A stretch of 64,000 nt of DNA from Amoebidium appalachense (Eukaryota; Ichthyosporea): the NCBI GenBank assembly GCA_963693365.1, contig CAVNZM010000002.1, positions 12,586,001-12,650,000 of the forward strand, read 5' to 3'. Below the pieces are notes generated by a model. It was not told the origin of the DNA, made no database searches, and saw only the letters and a list, made by a program, of their open reading frames with translations. The position numbers were made by a program, and so were the translations under genes. This document shows positions 1 through 11,600 of this stretch, one piece after another. Position 1 is the stretch's first letter. Each line of letters begins with the position of its first letter.

Positions 1-43
1 CATTACTGTCATCTAGCAACGGTGTGTGTGTGGGGGGGGGGGG

Positions 44-85
<42 letters not shown>

Positions 86-392
86 AGGGGGGAAGGGGGT
101 GGTGGGGGAGGGGGGGAAGGGGGGAGGGGGGGGAGAAGGGGGGGTGGGGAGGGTCGAGGAGGTGGGTGCGTGGATGGGTGGACAGGTAGGTGGGCAAGTC
201 GGATTGCTTTCCATTTCATTTCTTTTCGTTCCTTGCTTCTCTTTTCCTTTTTTTTTTTCTTTCTTTCTTTCTTTTTTTGGGGGGGTGGGGGGGGTCGTCC
301 CTAAGCACACACACACACACACACACACCCCCTCCCTGCCCCCCTCTCTCTCTCCTGACCTAGCACTTACTTCCCACGTTTTATGATCACAG
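1..392 (+). repeat. AP3B upstream intron, low complexity
   Basis: No coding signal is seen. A poly-G tract (about 32-84) continues as G/GA-rich DNA to about 170. A T-rich tract running into G lies at 249-296, and a (CA)n stretch at 305-328 leads to the acceptor TGATCACAG before the exon at 393. Confidence 0.7.
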
Positions 393-770
393 AGGGTGTT
401 GTTGGGATGAGCATTGTGGTGATCAAGAGGCTACTTCAGGTGCAGCCGGAGGGCAACAAGCCCATGGTCACCAAATTGGCTAAGATGCTGCTCAGAAACA
501 AAATCACGGTGTGTACTTCTGCCCCAAAACTATGAATCACATTGCTTAGCTGGTGCCTGTGTTCATTTTTTAGCATCTACTTTGTGTCTGACCCACTACC
601 ATCGTAGCATCTCCCCCCCCCCCCTCTCCCCCCCCTCTCCGGAGACGTGGGAATTCTTGGGCCTATACACGTGGTGATGCCTGCTCAGACAGGCCTCCGC
701 CAAAATGCGGAAGTCCCAATGCAGATACAAATTGACGTGCTGGTACACACAGAATTGCACCGACAAGGCA

Positions 771-810
<40 letters not shown>

Positions 811-1842
811 AGGGGGGGGGGACACATGGATACATGAGAGAGTGTTGTGTGTGAGGTGGGAAAGGGGCACTGTGGGAAGAGGAAGAAAGCGACGAAAGGA
901 TATGGGGACAGGGAGAAAGAGGGGGGAAGGGACAACTTCACTTTAACAATTATCGTCCTGGTAAACCCCCTCCCCCCCCCCCTCCCCCCCCCCCCCCCCC
1001 CCCCCCCCTCTGGGGCTAAGGACCTACTCTACTTCTGATGCATATTCTGTTTGTGCAATGCAAAATCTGCAGTGTGTTCTCCGTATTGAATTCGTACTTC
1101 GTGCTCTGTGACACATTCTAACCCCCTTCCCCCCTCCCTCCCCCCCCCCCCCCCCCCCCCCCCCTCTCTTCCCCCTGCCCCCCTCCTCTCTCTCTTTCCC
1201 CCCTCCTCCTCCCCCCCCCCCCCCCCCCTCTTCCCCAGGTTCCTATGGCACGTGCCAGTGTTCTATGGCTGATAGGAGAGAACACAGAGCATGTTCCTCG
1301 GCTGGCCCCAGACGTACTTCGTGTCTCCGTGCAGGGCTTTGCCCAGGCCGTAAGTATCCCCCCCTCCCCCTCCCCCCTCCCCCCTCCCCCCCTCCCCCCC
1401 CCCCCCTCCCCCTTCCCCCTCCTCCTCCCCCCCCCAACAACAACACACACACGCAACCAGAAAAAATGAAGGGCAAAAAATGAAGTTGTGTTCGTATGCA
1501 GGGGGAAGAGGGGTAATGGTTGAAGACCGGCTTACTCTCGGACGTTTTCCCTTTTCATCCTGCCGAACTCCCACACACACCCACGTGTGCGCACGCACGC
1601 ACACGCACACACACGCCGGACAGCCTGCCCGTTCACCGACCCGACCACCTTGGCCATTGATTTTTTATTTTTTTTTTTGGTTTGTTTGGTTGTGTTTTCT
1701 CATCTGGGATGCCCTGTTTACCTTTCGACCTTCCTCGCCCTCTTCAACCCCCCCCCCCCCCCCCCCCCCCCCCCCTTCTCCCTTCCCTCCGGCATCATCT
1801 CTTCTTCCAACACACACACATGCGCGTGTTCACACACACACA

Positions 1843-1933
<91 letters not shown>

Positions 1934-2815
1934 GGATGTTGAGAAGCTACAAGTACTGAATCTTGGAGCCAAGCTGATGCTAACCGGTGCTCGCCGTGCC
2001 TCCAAAATGATGGACCACATCCTTAACCTCGCACGGGTGCGTCTACAATCACATTCCCCCCCTACAATCACATTCCCCCCTCCCCCCATCCCCCCCCACC
2101 CCCCTCCCAACCGCGTGTTATGTTGTTCGTTAAGAGTGTGCACTTCGTACTCTGTAACACTTTCTTAGCCCCCCTCGCCGCCCCCCCCCCCCCCCCCCTC
2201 CCCCCTCCCCCGTGTCTTTTTGCTTGTTACAGCATGTCACACTGATAAATCCCCCCCCCCCCCCCCCCCCCCCCCCGGCCCGCCCCCCTTCTCTCCCTCT
2301 CTCCCTCCCTCCCTCCCTCCCTCCCTCCCTTCCACCCCTCCCCTTCCCTTAACCACTAGGTCTCGTAGATGAAGAAGAGAAAACAGCTACACAAAAAAGA
2401 CCTAGATACTTCAAGCACACGCACACACGCACACAATACCCACCCATGCTCCTGCCGCGCTACGTTTCAGTTCCTGTACACATTGTTTGTAGAGTGTGTT
2501 CCCGCACCCACCCGATACAAGGCCAAAAAAATTAACAAAAGCATCTTGTGCTTGTATGGTCACACACATACTGGGAGGGATGCGGTTAGTTGGACAAGTA
2601 GGAGTATGTATGCTTACATGCTCTTTCTGTCGTCAATACTTTTTTGTTTGGCCATTGATGAAACAGTTGCCTATTCTTTTTTTCTTTGGTCTTACATTGC
2701 ACACCTGCATCTGTGCACACGCTCACACTTGCACGGCTCCACAAACACAGACTTGCACACAAATACATTCTCTCTCACTCACTCAAAAATGAGTTTCACT
2801 CACTCACTCACACTT

Positions 2816-2909
<94 letters not shown>

Positions 2910-3024
2910 CACACTCCAACTCACTCACTCACTCGCTTGTTTGCTCACATTCCCTCCCCCCCTTCCCCCCACCCCTCCACACACACATGCACACACACAA
3001 GTGCACACACGCACACACACAAGT

Positions 3025-3068
<44 letters not shown>

Positions 3069-3825
3069 GCACACACACACACACACACACACACAGTACG
3101 ACACCAACTATGATGTCCGTGATCGTGCCCGTCTCATGCGTGCACTTCTGTTTGCCGAGAATGTGCCCATCCTCAAGGAGAAAGCAAAGGAGCTACTTAT
3201 GAGCTCAAAACCCGCCCCCAAGTGGGTCGATCCAAACGGTATCCCTCCCCCCCCCCCCCCCCCCCCTCCCCCCCCCCCCCCCACACCCACCCACCCACCC
3301 CCCCTGCTCCCCCTCTCCCTCCCTCGGACGCAAATGCACACACACGCGGGAGCACGACCTTGCGCAAGCAAGCACACATGTGCGTGCACACACATTTAGA
3401 AATAGAAGAAGAAAAGAACACGTACACTGCACAGATTCACCGATTGTCTTTTTCTTCAGGTGCATTGCTCTTTTCGAACCCACCTTCCCTCCCCCCGCCC
3501 CTCCCCCCTCCCCCCCCCCTCCCCCCCTTTTCCTTGCCTCTCCCCTGCCCCCCCTCCGTCTGTGTAGTCCCCTTGCCCATCTACCCACGGACCCAATCCT
3601 GCAACCCCTTCACTCTCACCTGTATCGTCTAGTTTAGTATCCATTTTCTAACTTGTTGACTCTGTTGTATCTAATATTGACCTTTGAAATTCCCCCCCCC
3701 CCCCCCCCCCCCCCCCCCCCATCTCCCAAACCCCACCACTAAGAAAAAACCACCCATCCACCACCGACACAATAAGAATGAATAAAATACATGCATGCAC
3801 ACACACGCTCAAGCCGAGCACACAA

Positions 3826-3901
<76 letters not shown>

Positions 3902-4988
3902 ACAGCCGGCCGGGGCCACTTCCAGCTAGGCACGCTCTCCCACGTGCTCAACACCGAGCTCAACGGCTACCAGCCCTTTCCAGATTTTCCCGAGGTTCCG
4001 CCAGATCCAAAACCCCGCCAAGTCGATGTATAGACCCCCGCACCCCTATTCCTTCCCGCAAAGAATCCCCCCCCCCCCCCCCCCCCTCCTCATCCCATCC
4101 ACCCACCCACCCCTACACAGCACTCCTTCCCCCCTTTCCCACGCTGCGCACACACGGGCATGTACAATTCGATTGACTTCCTCCTTCTGTTATGTTTGTT
4201 TGTACTTGGTTCTTTATTTTTTCAGCCGTGTCCCTGGCAGGTCACTTTGCAAGCGGAGGAGGTGGGGGAATGGAGATAGGAAAAGCAAGTATGAGACGGC
4301 CGGAATGAAAGAATTTCGGTCTGCCATGGAAGCCGGAAATTGGCATAATATTGCGGGGATTAAGGTTTTTTCCTACCAAACACAGTCGGTTCCATTTAGA
4401 AAACCGGCCATGAGGAAACGAAAAACAAGTTTATGGGATACTCTTCAAAATATGAGCTTTTCGAGAAAATCTTTTATTTTGATGTGGAAGTTTGAGATAC
4501 CGTGTCAGGCTGCAATCGACCTGATATCCCCTGTGGTGTTTTTTTGGCCTCTCGTGACAGTAAGGAATCTTCTGTGTAATATGTGTAGCCCATGCCAGTT
4601 TTTATCCCATCATTCTGGTTGGCTGCCGAATAGCCTTTTATGGCACAACGATTATCAGGAAGTATGTTACCATTGTATGGCGGGCTCCTGCAGTATGTTG
4701 GCCTTTTTTTGGCACATTTCTGCGGTATTCTAACCTTTTATGGTGCATTCCTGCAGTATTTTAACCTTTTATGGTGCATTCCTGCAGTATTCTAACCTTT
4801 TATGGTGCATTCCTGCAGTATGTGCCGTGGAGCACAGCCAACAGCCTGTCCAACCGTTCTGGTGGCTTCGATATGTTCTCAAAGCCACAAGCCCCACAGC
4901 CAAAAGCATCCTCAAAGGGCTTTTACGACACCTCAAGCTCCGGTACGCATCTTCAAAACCCCCCTCCATCCCCCCCCCCCCCCTCCCC

Positions 4989-5019
<31 letters not shown>

Positions 5020-5108
5020 GAAAAAAAAAAAAAGGAAAAAAAAAAAAGCGCACACACGCACTCACTCCCTCACACTCACTCATACGCGCATGCACGCACT
5101 TACGCGCC

Positions 5109-5161
<53 letters not shown>

Positions 5162-5246
5162 GGGCTGCAGAGTCCTCGGTCGGTAGGCTCGTTGTTGCAT
5201 ATTTACCATGCGTGGGGTGAATTCGGAATTATCATTATGTACTGCA

Positions 5247-5298
<52 letters not shown>

Positions 5299-5304
5299 AA
5301 AATA

Positions 5305-5336
<32 letters not shown>

Positions 5337-5349
5337 TAATAATAATAAT

Positions 5350-5384
<35 letters not shown>

Positions 5385-5752
5385 AAATAATAATCTGGAA
5401 GTAAAGGATAAAATAAAAATCAGTGAACACAAAAAATCCATTTCTAGATAATTTCTTCTGACGACGACTGCTCTGCACAGATACGGAGTCGTTCTATTCA
5501 GACAGCGACGACTCTCGCTCCCGCTCACCCTCAAGGTCACGGTCCACATCCAGGTCCAGATCTAGTTCCAGATCGAGGTCCAGAAGTCCCTCCGACTACT
5601 CCAGGTCTCCATCTAGGTCCAGGTCCAGATCTCTGTCCAGATCGCCATCTAGATCCAGACCGCGTTCCGTGTCCCCTGCTTCAGACCGAAGCTACTCGCG
5701 TTCACCCAGCCCTGGTCGAAGGAGCAGAAGTCCGACCCCATCAGATAGGTTT

Positions 5753-5847
<95 letters not shown>

Positions 5848-6041
5848 CCCCTCCCCCCCCCCCCCCCCTCTCTCTCTCTTTGCTGGTCTCGGTTCTCCTT
5901 TCCCGCCCTGTGCTCTTCATAAGCTTAGTTTTCCTTCATTATGTCATGCGCCGAGTCGTTTGTCCTTGTAACCACTCCACTCCACTCTATTTTATACCCC
6001 CCCCCCCCCCCCCCCTCCTCCCCCTCCCCTCCCCCCCCCCC

Positions 6042-6072
<31 letters not shown>

Positions 6073-6098
6073 ACCACCACCACCACCACCACCACCTC

Positions 6099-6133
<35 letters not shown>

Positions 6134-6414
6134 CTCCTCCTCCTCCTCCACTCCCACTGCCCCCCGGGGCGGTGCTCACCACCCGTTCATACACAAAAAC
6201 ACGCCCACCGTAATGCCTCTGCGCGCTGGGCACTTTCACCACTGAACTTGATTGAATCATTGAAGCCCTTTTAGAATACTGAGTTTGCACGCATTCACCG
6301 TCGTTGAAGCCTACCCAATCACTGACCCCTCACTCCAACCCCCCTCCCCCCCCCCCCCCCCCCCTCCCACCCCCCTCCCCGCAAATCCCAAGACATGTGT
6401 GCGCGCACGCATGC

Positions 6415-6469
<55 letters not shown>

Positions 6470-6913
6470 AAAAAAAAAAAAAAAGTCGGGGAGCTTTGTA
6501 GAAGTCCGGCTTATGCTCTACTTACCTGCTTGTTTTCTTTGTTTTTGTGTGCTTGCAGTTTTTGTAGACTCTGTTTTCTTAGATTGCCGCTCCTTGAACA
6601 ACCCTGCTCGCCTTTGGCCAAGACGGGTGGACTCGCCTATTGCTGTTGAAACAAAGTAGGGGTTGGGAACCACGCACGAGAGGTTAAAGAGTCGAAACTT
6701 ATGCTTTTGTGGAGGCATAGGAACCCCCCTGATAATGGGCTCTGTTCAAGTGTCCTCTGCCTGCACGCGTAAATTGTTCGATTTTGGATTTCCCACTTTT
6801 GTCACGTTTTGTTGTCGCTCTTTGTTGCCTCCTCCATATGTCCAACCCTCTAACACATACATCACCCCCCTCCCCCCCCTGGCACACACGCACGCACACA
6901 CGCACACGCACAC

Positions 6914-6988
<75 letters not shown>

Positions 6989-7053
6989 CGAACTGCAGTG
7001 AGGATGAAAGGGACAAGGCACGGACCCAGGGCAAGGCCCCGGCCAGACGTTGA
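393..7053 (+). CDS. AP3B: AP-3 complex subunit beta, C-terminal half (5' exons outside window)
   Basis: Exons 393-508, 1239-1349, 1932-2036, 3097-3238, 3906-4027, 4819-4942, 5481-5748 and 6999-7053 join in phase (347 codons including the TGA stop). The protein is the large beta subunit of the AP-3 clathrin-adaptor complex, which sorts cargo from endosomes to lysosome-related organelles. The adaptin trunk is recognised by its landmarks in order: [52 protein letters not shown] and PEVPPDP. After the trunk, a PWST linker and the hinge motif FYSDSDDS lead into about 80 residues of RS dipeptides and a charged tail ending KAPARR. The conserved C-terminal ear of animal AP-3 beta is absent. Family identity is firm. 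The last two exons rest on splice phase (AG|T joins RS to EDERDK) more than on homology. Confidence 0.9.
509..1238 (+). repeat. AP3B intron with poly-C/poly-G tracts and a family-C repeat copy
   Basis: The intron holds a G-run at about 770-810, C-runs near 966-1008 and 1141-1228, and one copy of the poly-C-associated repeat at 1037-1127. Flanking exons join directly by homology (KIT to VPMARAS), so a short open stretch at 647-770 is not an exon. Confidence 0.7.
1037..1127 (+). repeat. Poly-C-associated repeat family C
   Basis: GATGCATATTCTGT...ACTTCGTGCTCTGTGACACATTCTAACCCCC running into C-rich DNA (both ends quoted in part). Confidence 0.7.
1350..1931 (+). repeat. AP3B intron; poly-C after donor, (CA)n to acceptor
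   Basis: The donor GTAAGTAT is followed at once by a C-tract. A second C-run lies at 1747-1785. A (CA)n tract of about 90 bases runs directly into the acceptor CACAG at 1927-1931. Confidence 0.75.
2037..3096 (+). repeat. AP3B intron with poly-C, CCCT repeats and two (CA)n arrays
   Basis: C-runs occur at 2178-2210 and 2250-2275 and a CCCT array at about 2290-2335. Non-repetitive DNA without clear coding fills 2350-2760. (CA)n arrays lie at 2817-2906 and 3025-3095, the second ending in the acceptor at 3095-3096. A partial family-C repeat ends near 2170. Confidence 0.7.
4731..4823 (+). repeat. 31-bp tandem repeat carrying three copies of the 3' splice site
   Basis: Three near-identical 31-base units start at 4731, 4762 and 4793. 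Each contains TTTTATGGTGCATTCCTGCAG followed by TAT. The third CCTGCAG is the acceptor used for the AP3B exon at 4819. Degenerate earlier copies are visible at 4680-4730. The rest of this intron (4028-4730) is non-repetitive with no recognised coding. Confidence 0.85.
4965..5479 (+). repeat. AP3B intron: two C-A composite tracts, (CA)n, (AAT)n/(ACA)n
   Basis: C-runs turn directly into A-runs at 5009/5010 and 5288/5289. Between them is (CA)n at 5111-5159. The second A-run continues as (AAT)n from 5303 and changes to (ACA)n at about 5350-5383. Confidence 0.8.
5481..5748 (+). other. AP3B: RS-dipeptide-rich exon of AP-3 beta
   Basis: The exon opens with the Ser/Asp cluster [10 protein letters not shown], typical of the AP-3 beta hinge. 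It then turns into SR/RS dipeptides with SPS and SPT sites. The DNA shows a degenerate tandem pattern of CCAGATCT/CCAGGTCC-like blocks, so it probably grew by repeat expansion. Animal AP-3 beta hinges are acidic and serine-rich; this one is basic and serine-rich like SR splicing factors. Confidence 0.8.
5749..6998 (+). repeat. Last AP3B intron: (CA)n, poly-C, CCT/CAC triplets, C-A composite, dispersed repeat
   Basis: (CA)n lies at 5754-5845 and C-runs near 5846-5870 and 5998-6058, followed by CAC and CCT triplet arrays to 6150. A C44A25 composite occupies 6416-6484. Family-A repeat copy 1 lies at about 6560-6765. (CA)n at 6915-6987 ends close to the acceptor CTGCAG at 6998. Confidence 0.75.
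6560..6765 (-). repeat. Dispersed repeat family A, copy 1
   Basis: Aligns over about 200 bases (minus strand) with 33365-33575. Shared blocks: GAACAGAGCCCAT, TGGTTCCCAACCC, ACTTTGTTTCA, GCAATAGGCGAGT and TTGGCCAAAG or its variant. Confidence 0.8.
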
Positions 7054-7443
7054 ACCTGGCTTGAATTTTTACCGGGAGAGAACCGAGCAATTAAATCATT
7101 TACAATGGTTGCCATATGATATTGTGACGATACACACACACGAGAAAATTTGGAGACGTCTTGTATTTGTCCCATTGTACATTTTTATGAGAGGATTTTT
7201 TTTTTCTTAACAGATTTGTTCTCAAACGAGTGAATGCCTTTTCCACTTATGTCGAGTCGAGGATTAAAAATTAAATATAAAGACAGCCAGACACTCACAC
7301 AAAGCACATCACAAAGCGCACATGTATCAGTGTACATGTGTACATACACGCATGCTGTGCGCACATGCACATGTACAACTCCATGTACACCAACCAATGC
7401 ACCGCACAGCATACAACACACACATGCGACACATTTCAAGAGG

Positions 7444-7449
7444 AATAAA
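7444..7449 (+). terminator. Candidate polyadenylation signal AATAAA for AP3B
   Basis: An AATAAA hexamer lies 391 bases after the AP3B stop codon and about 30 bases before a C24 tract. Confidence 0.4.
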
Positions 7450-7480
7450 ACAGGCTTTAAACACTTAGTGTAACCAAGTG

Positions 7481-7541
7481 CCCCCCCCCCCCCCCCCCCC
7501 CCCCTTTCTGGCGGGGGGGGGGGGGGGGGGGGGGGGGGGGG
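7481..7541. repeat. C24 / 8-base loop / G29 inverted homopolymer
   Basis: C24 (7481-7504), TTTCTGGC (7505-7512) and G29 (7513-7541) form a near-perfect C:G hairpin on either strand. Confidence 0.9.
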
Positions 7542-8200
7542 AAGAAAGAAAAAGAGCCCTAATTAGTCAACATTGCAATTATACAATAAATGTAAGAATC
7601 ACCAAGGCATCCATCACTGCTGCGTGTCGCCAAGACGCCCTGAAAATTTACGCGGCGCCGTCATGAACACCGCGGCGTGCAACTGCAGAATATCAATGCC
7701 ATTCAATTTGGGCTAGGAGACGTGCCACGGTGTTCCCGCTGAGTCAGTTTCCGTTACAGTACAGTGGTTAGGTGCATGTGTTCGGTCAAGGTCGCCCGGT
7801 TCACGGCCTTGGGTTCCGAGGCCCGTGCACGCCGGTTGCGGGCTCTGCCCAGATACCTATGTAATATTTGTCGGCCAGTGGGTGAAACAGAGACTGAATA
7901 CAACCATCATGTCATGTACATGTATGTCCATGCGCACAGTACCTGAGCTGAAATTTCTGCAAATGCGCAAATTTTATGAAACCCTTCTGGAAACAAGGCC
8001 CTTCACTGCGCCTGGTACCTGTTTGGAAAAAATAACAGTTTTAGCCTGTTACATAGCTGCTGTATCAGACGACGGTATGGCCGTTGTAGCATGACCACGG
8101 AACATGAGTTGTGACCGCAACGTGTGTACGCGTGTGTAAAAACCAACCCGTGCCCGGCAACTGTTACGATCGAAGTGATGTCATGATCATGACAGGAGCA
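7542..8200. other. Intergenic unique DNA between AP3B and the MYND gene
   Basis: The stretch is non-repetitive with no convincing ORF. A GTGGTTAGG...GGGTTCCGAGG segment at 7755-7825 recalls tRNA A and B boxes but does not fold as a tRNA. Confidence 0.4.
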
Positions 8201-8204
8201 AGAG

Positions 8205-8400
8205 AGCCCCGGGGCACATAAGGAAGATCCCTGACGTAACCCGCCTAAAAACACAGTATTTAATAAGTTATCACTAAAACAAAAATGTAACACAAACCCA
8301 ACAACCACAACCCTATGGGCCCGAGGCGGGAGGGCTGCCGGCCCCACAGCCCCACGCTAGAGGGGCCAGCCTGAGGGCCCCTTGATGTCGCTCAGGTATG
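8205..8400 (+). repeat. Dispersed repeat family B, copy 1
   Basis: This segment aligns with 43485-43685 in the same orientation. Shared blocks include AAACCCAA-AACCA-AACCC, GGCTGCCG, CCC-CGCTAGAGGGG, GCCTGA-GGCCCC and T-ATGTCGCT. GC-rich blocks form short hairpins around the conserved loops CTGCCG and CGCTAGA. Confidence 0.75.
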
Positions 8401-8564
8401 GGCGGGAAGTTCGTGTTCGTGTTCGTGTGAAGTTGCGCGCCGATATCTGGACTACACATGACATATAAAAAACAGCCAGACACCACAAAGCGGACATTCT
8501 CACATTGATGTATGCATGTTGCGCACACACGTACAAAAAGATGTATGCTTGCACCACTCCTTGA

Positions 8565-8575
8565 ATATATATACA
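8565..8575 (+). promoter_or_regulatory. TATA-like element upstream of the MYND/DUF4470 gene
   Basis: AATATATATAC lies about 100 bases before the ATG at 8674. This is a positional inference only. Confidence 0.3.
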
Positions 8576-8673
8576 GGATATTAAATTAAACGTGTGCGCA
8601 CAGAGGATACTGTGGAAACTGTACAGCTGTGCATGTGTGCTTGCACGGGCCCGCCGTGGTCGCGACCAGCACC

Positions 8674-11600
8674 ATGGCACTGCGACAGAGGGGTAACGAG
8701 GCCTCTAAACGGCAGGACTACTCGACGGCCATTCAGGTAAATAAAACCCAAGCTTGTGATATGCCTTTGATACTACCATATATATATCGCCGGTGGGAGA
8801 GACCAAGTTTATGCTTTGTTTGCCTATCAGTTTTAAAAAAAACACTGAGCAGCATGGGGACGCACGTATGTACGTGCTAAGGCCTGCCATGCACATGCTT
8901 AATCAGACACTTCAAGGCGTGCGCTACATTATGCCCGCATGCATATTCTACATTTTTATAATAATAAAAATACGCATACATCGACACACACTCGCACAGA
9001 GAGACAGAGAGATAGAGGCAGGGATAGAGAGAGAAAGAGCTCGAGAGGGAAGGGAGGGGGGAGGGGGGGGTGGGGGTGGGGGGGAAGAGAGAGGGATCTA
9101 TAGAAAGGTTTAGATTGAGAGAGAGCTCAAGAGAAAGAGAGGGAGAGGGAGACGCAGGCAGAAAGAGTGAGCGAGGGAGAAAAAATGTAGGAGAAAGAGA
9201 TGGCGAAAGAGAAAGAGGGAGAGAGAAAGAAATCAATGACACGCATGTAAGTTGCACACTGGTGCAGCACACACACACACACACACAAACCTGAGGTGGA
9301 CACTCACAACCATTGCCCACATGCTCATGTACTGCAACACCCCCCTCCCTCCCTCCCCCCCCCCCCCCCTCCACATCCCGTACTGGCTACCACGGAAACA
9401 ACCAACCAGCACGAATGTAGGTTTATGTTGTAACTCTCAACCCAGTTACTTACACACAAAACATCTGCAGCTTTACACCGAAGCCATGCAAATTAAAGAG
9501 AGCCCACCAGCGGCGCTTTACAGCAACCGGTCAGCATGCCACTTCCACCTGAGCCAATATGACGAAGCTCTGAAAGACGCAACGGCATGTGTCACTGCTG
9601 ACCCCTTATTTGCCAAGGGCCATTTCCGTATGGCAGCCGCCGCATCTGCCCTCGGGAAAAACACTGTTGCTGCACAGGCACTCCTTCAAACAGATGACCC
9701 AACACTTCACGAGATATACGAGAAAGTTCGGCCTGCAAAAGTTTCCAAAGTCCCACTTCGTGTGCATGTTGTGCGAACGAGCAAGTCCCTCCAATTGCAA
9801 AACACGTGCTTCCAACCATACCCACTCGTGGCTATAATGCCCGGGGAGTACACCATAGCGCAGTTAAGGCTATACCACAATAAGGTGTGTGTCGGGTTGG
9901 GCAATCCACACATCACATCATTAACCGACCACATTTTTTTACGCCATTGAATCCTACGTCGCTCTAGGGGGCCTGACACTAACAGACGGACAAGCAACCG
10001 TGGTCGTACAGGGGAACAAGTAGGAGCTGAGCATGACGGGGTGTCGGGTCGAGGGGAGCGGAGGAGCGGGGGTGCTTGTGGTGGAGGGGTCTAGGGGGAC
10101 GGTGGAGGACTGTGTGATAGTGCGGGGGAAGTTTGCTGCCGTGGAGGTTCGTCATGGGGCACAGGTGGGTTTTCATGACCAAGTATTGGGGGACCTGGGC
10201 ATTCCGGCCCCCCCCCCCCCCCCCCCCCCCCCTCCCCCCTCCCCCCTTCCCTCCCCTCCTCCCCCTCCCCCCGTTTTTCCCTGCAGAAGGATGAAAGGAC
10301 CCCCTCCCTTCCCTCTCTAACCCCCCTTCCCCACCTCTTCCCCGGCCCATTCCCCCTTCTGCCCCAGCAAGGCAAAGATGTCACACACAACATATTCGTT
10401 ATATGCAAGGGAATGCAAGAAAGCACACGCGCAGGCAATCATACATACTTGCATACATCTGGCCATGGCCACGCCTGTGCACTGCTATACACAAGCTTGG
10501 ACGTGCACGCAGGTGCACACCCACGTACGTGCACGTGCAGACATAGTGACACGTGCATGGGCCAACTCATCCATGCGCATGCGAATGAGGGGGCACACCA
10601 CACGCACAAACATGGCATCTGTTCAACGTACACACATGCACACACACAGGTCTACATGCCTGCACGGGCACACACATATAATTTATGTATCAACGGAAAC
10701 ACACACGTTCACCGTATGCACATAGGCACATGCGCACATGTATGCACGCAGATATGCACTCGCGCAAGCACATGCATGCACACACCAACACACATGCAAC
10801 CATATACACACATAGGTAGGCGCTTACTCAGACACAGTGATGATTCCCCTCTACATCCACACGTGACCCCCCCCCCCCCTCCCCCTCTTCCTCCCCTCCC
10901 ACACCCGCCCCGACCTCCCCCCTCCCCCCTCCCTCACCCACCCACACACACACACACAAACCTCCCCAACACACACCCATTGCATAACCTACGCACCTAC
11001 ATACTCAGGCTGTGGTGCGGGGGACCCAACTCAGCAACAACAGGCAGGGGGGGTTGGTGTGGGAGAAAGCAACCAGCGCCGTTTTCGAGCACTGTACCAT
11101 CAGCAACAACTTAGCAGAGGGACTGCTTTTGGATGGGGCACACCAAAACGCCGCCACACGCATGCAGGCGCGTCTTCCCGGCCCTGGGCGCCAATACCCA
11201 ACGATGAACGCTGAAGGGGCCTATACACCACCTAACGCACCCACCACAGTTCGGCTTTTCTCCAATACAATTTGCAACAATGCACACTATGGAATTACGC
11301 TGGATCACGGATGCGTGGCGGAGGTTGAACAAAACACGGTGGAGAAAAGCGGCCGGCATGGAATTTTCATCAAAGGGGAAACATCAGTGCGGTTGGTTGG
11401 AAGCGTGGTTCGCGAAAACCGTGAGGCGGGGGTCCAAGTTGGTGTAAATTACGACGGGGAGGTGGTGATGGTCGGGAACACGGTGGAGAAAAACCGCAAG
11501 GGGAATTTCGTCGAAGAGCGCACTATGTTTTCGCGGATGGGAATTCCCTCGTACATGTATTCACGCCCTGTGGTGGTGCATGCTGATAATAAGATTGTGG

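Noticed and set aside
16-320. Many open frames of poly-Gly, poly-Pro, Cys-Val or His-Thr repeats (here and throughout)
   Set aside because: They are translations of homopolymers and (CA)n/(GT)n arrays, open on both strands and in several frames.
647-770. Open stretch after the G-run region in the first AP3B intron
   Set aside because: The flanking exons encode directly adjacent parts of AP-3 beta, leaving no room for another exon.
4026-4733. Long open frame within an AP3B intron
   Set aside because: Flanking exons join in phase and by homology; the frame starts in poly-C and shows no domain.
7755-7825. tRNA or tRNA-derived SINE
   Set aside because: A- and B-box-like words are present, but no cloverleaf or CCA-side pairing could be drawn.
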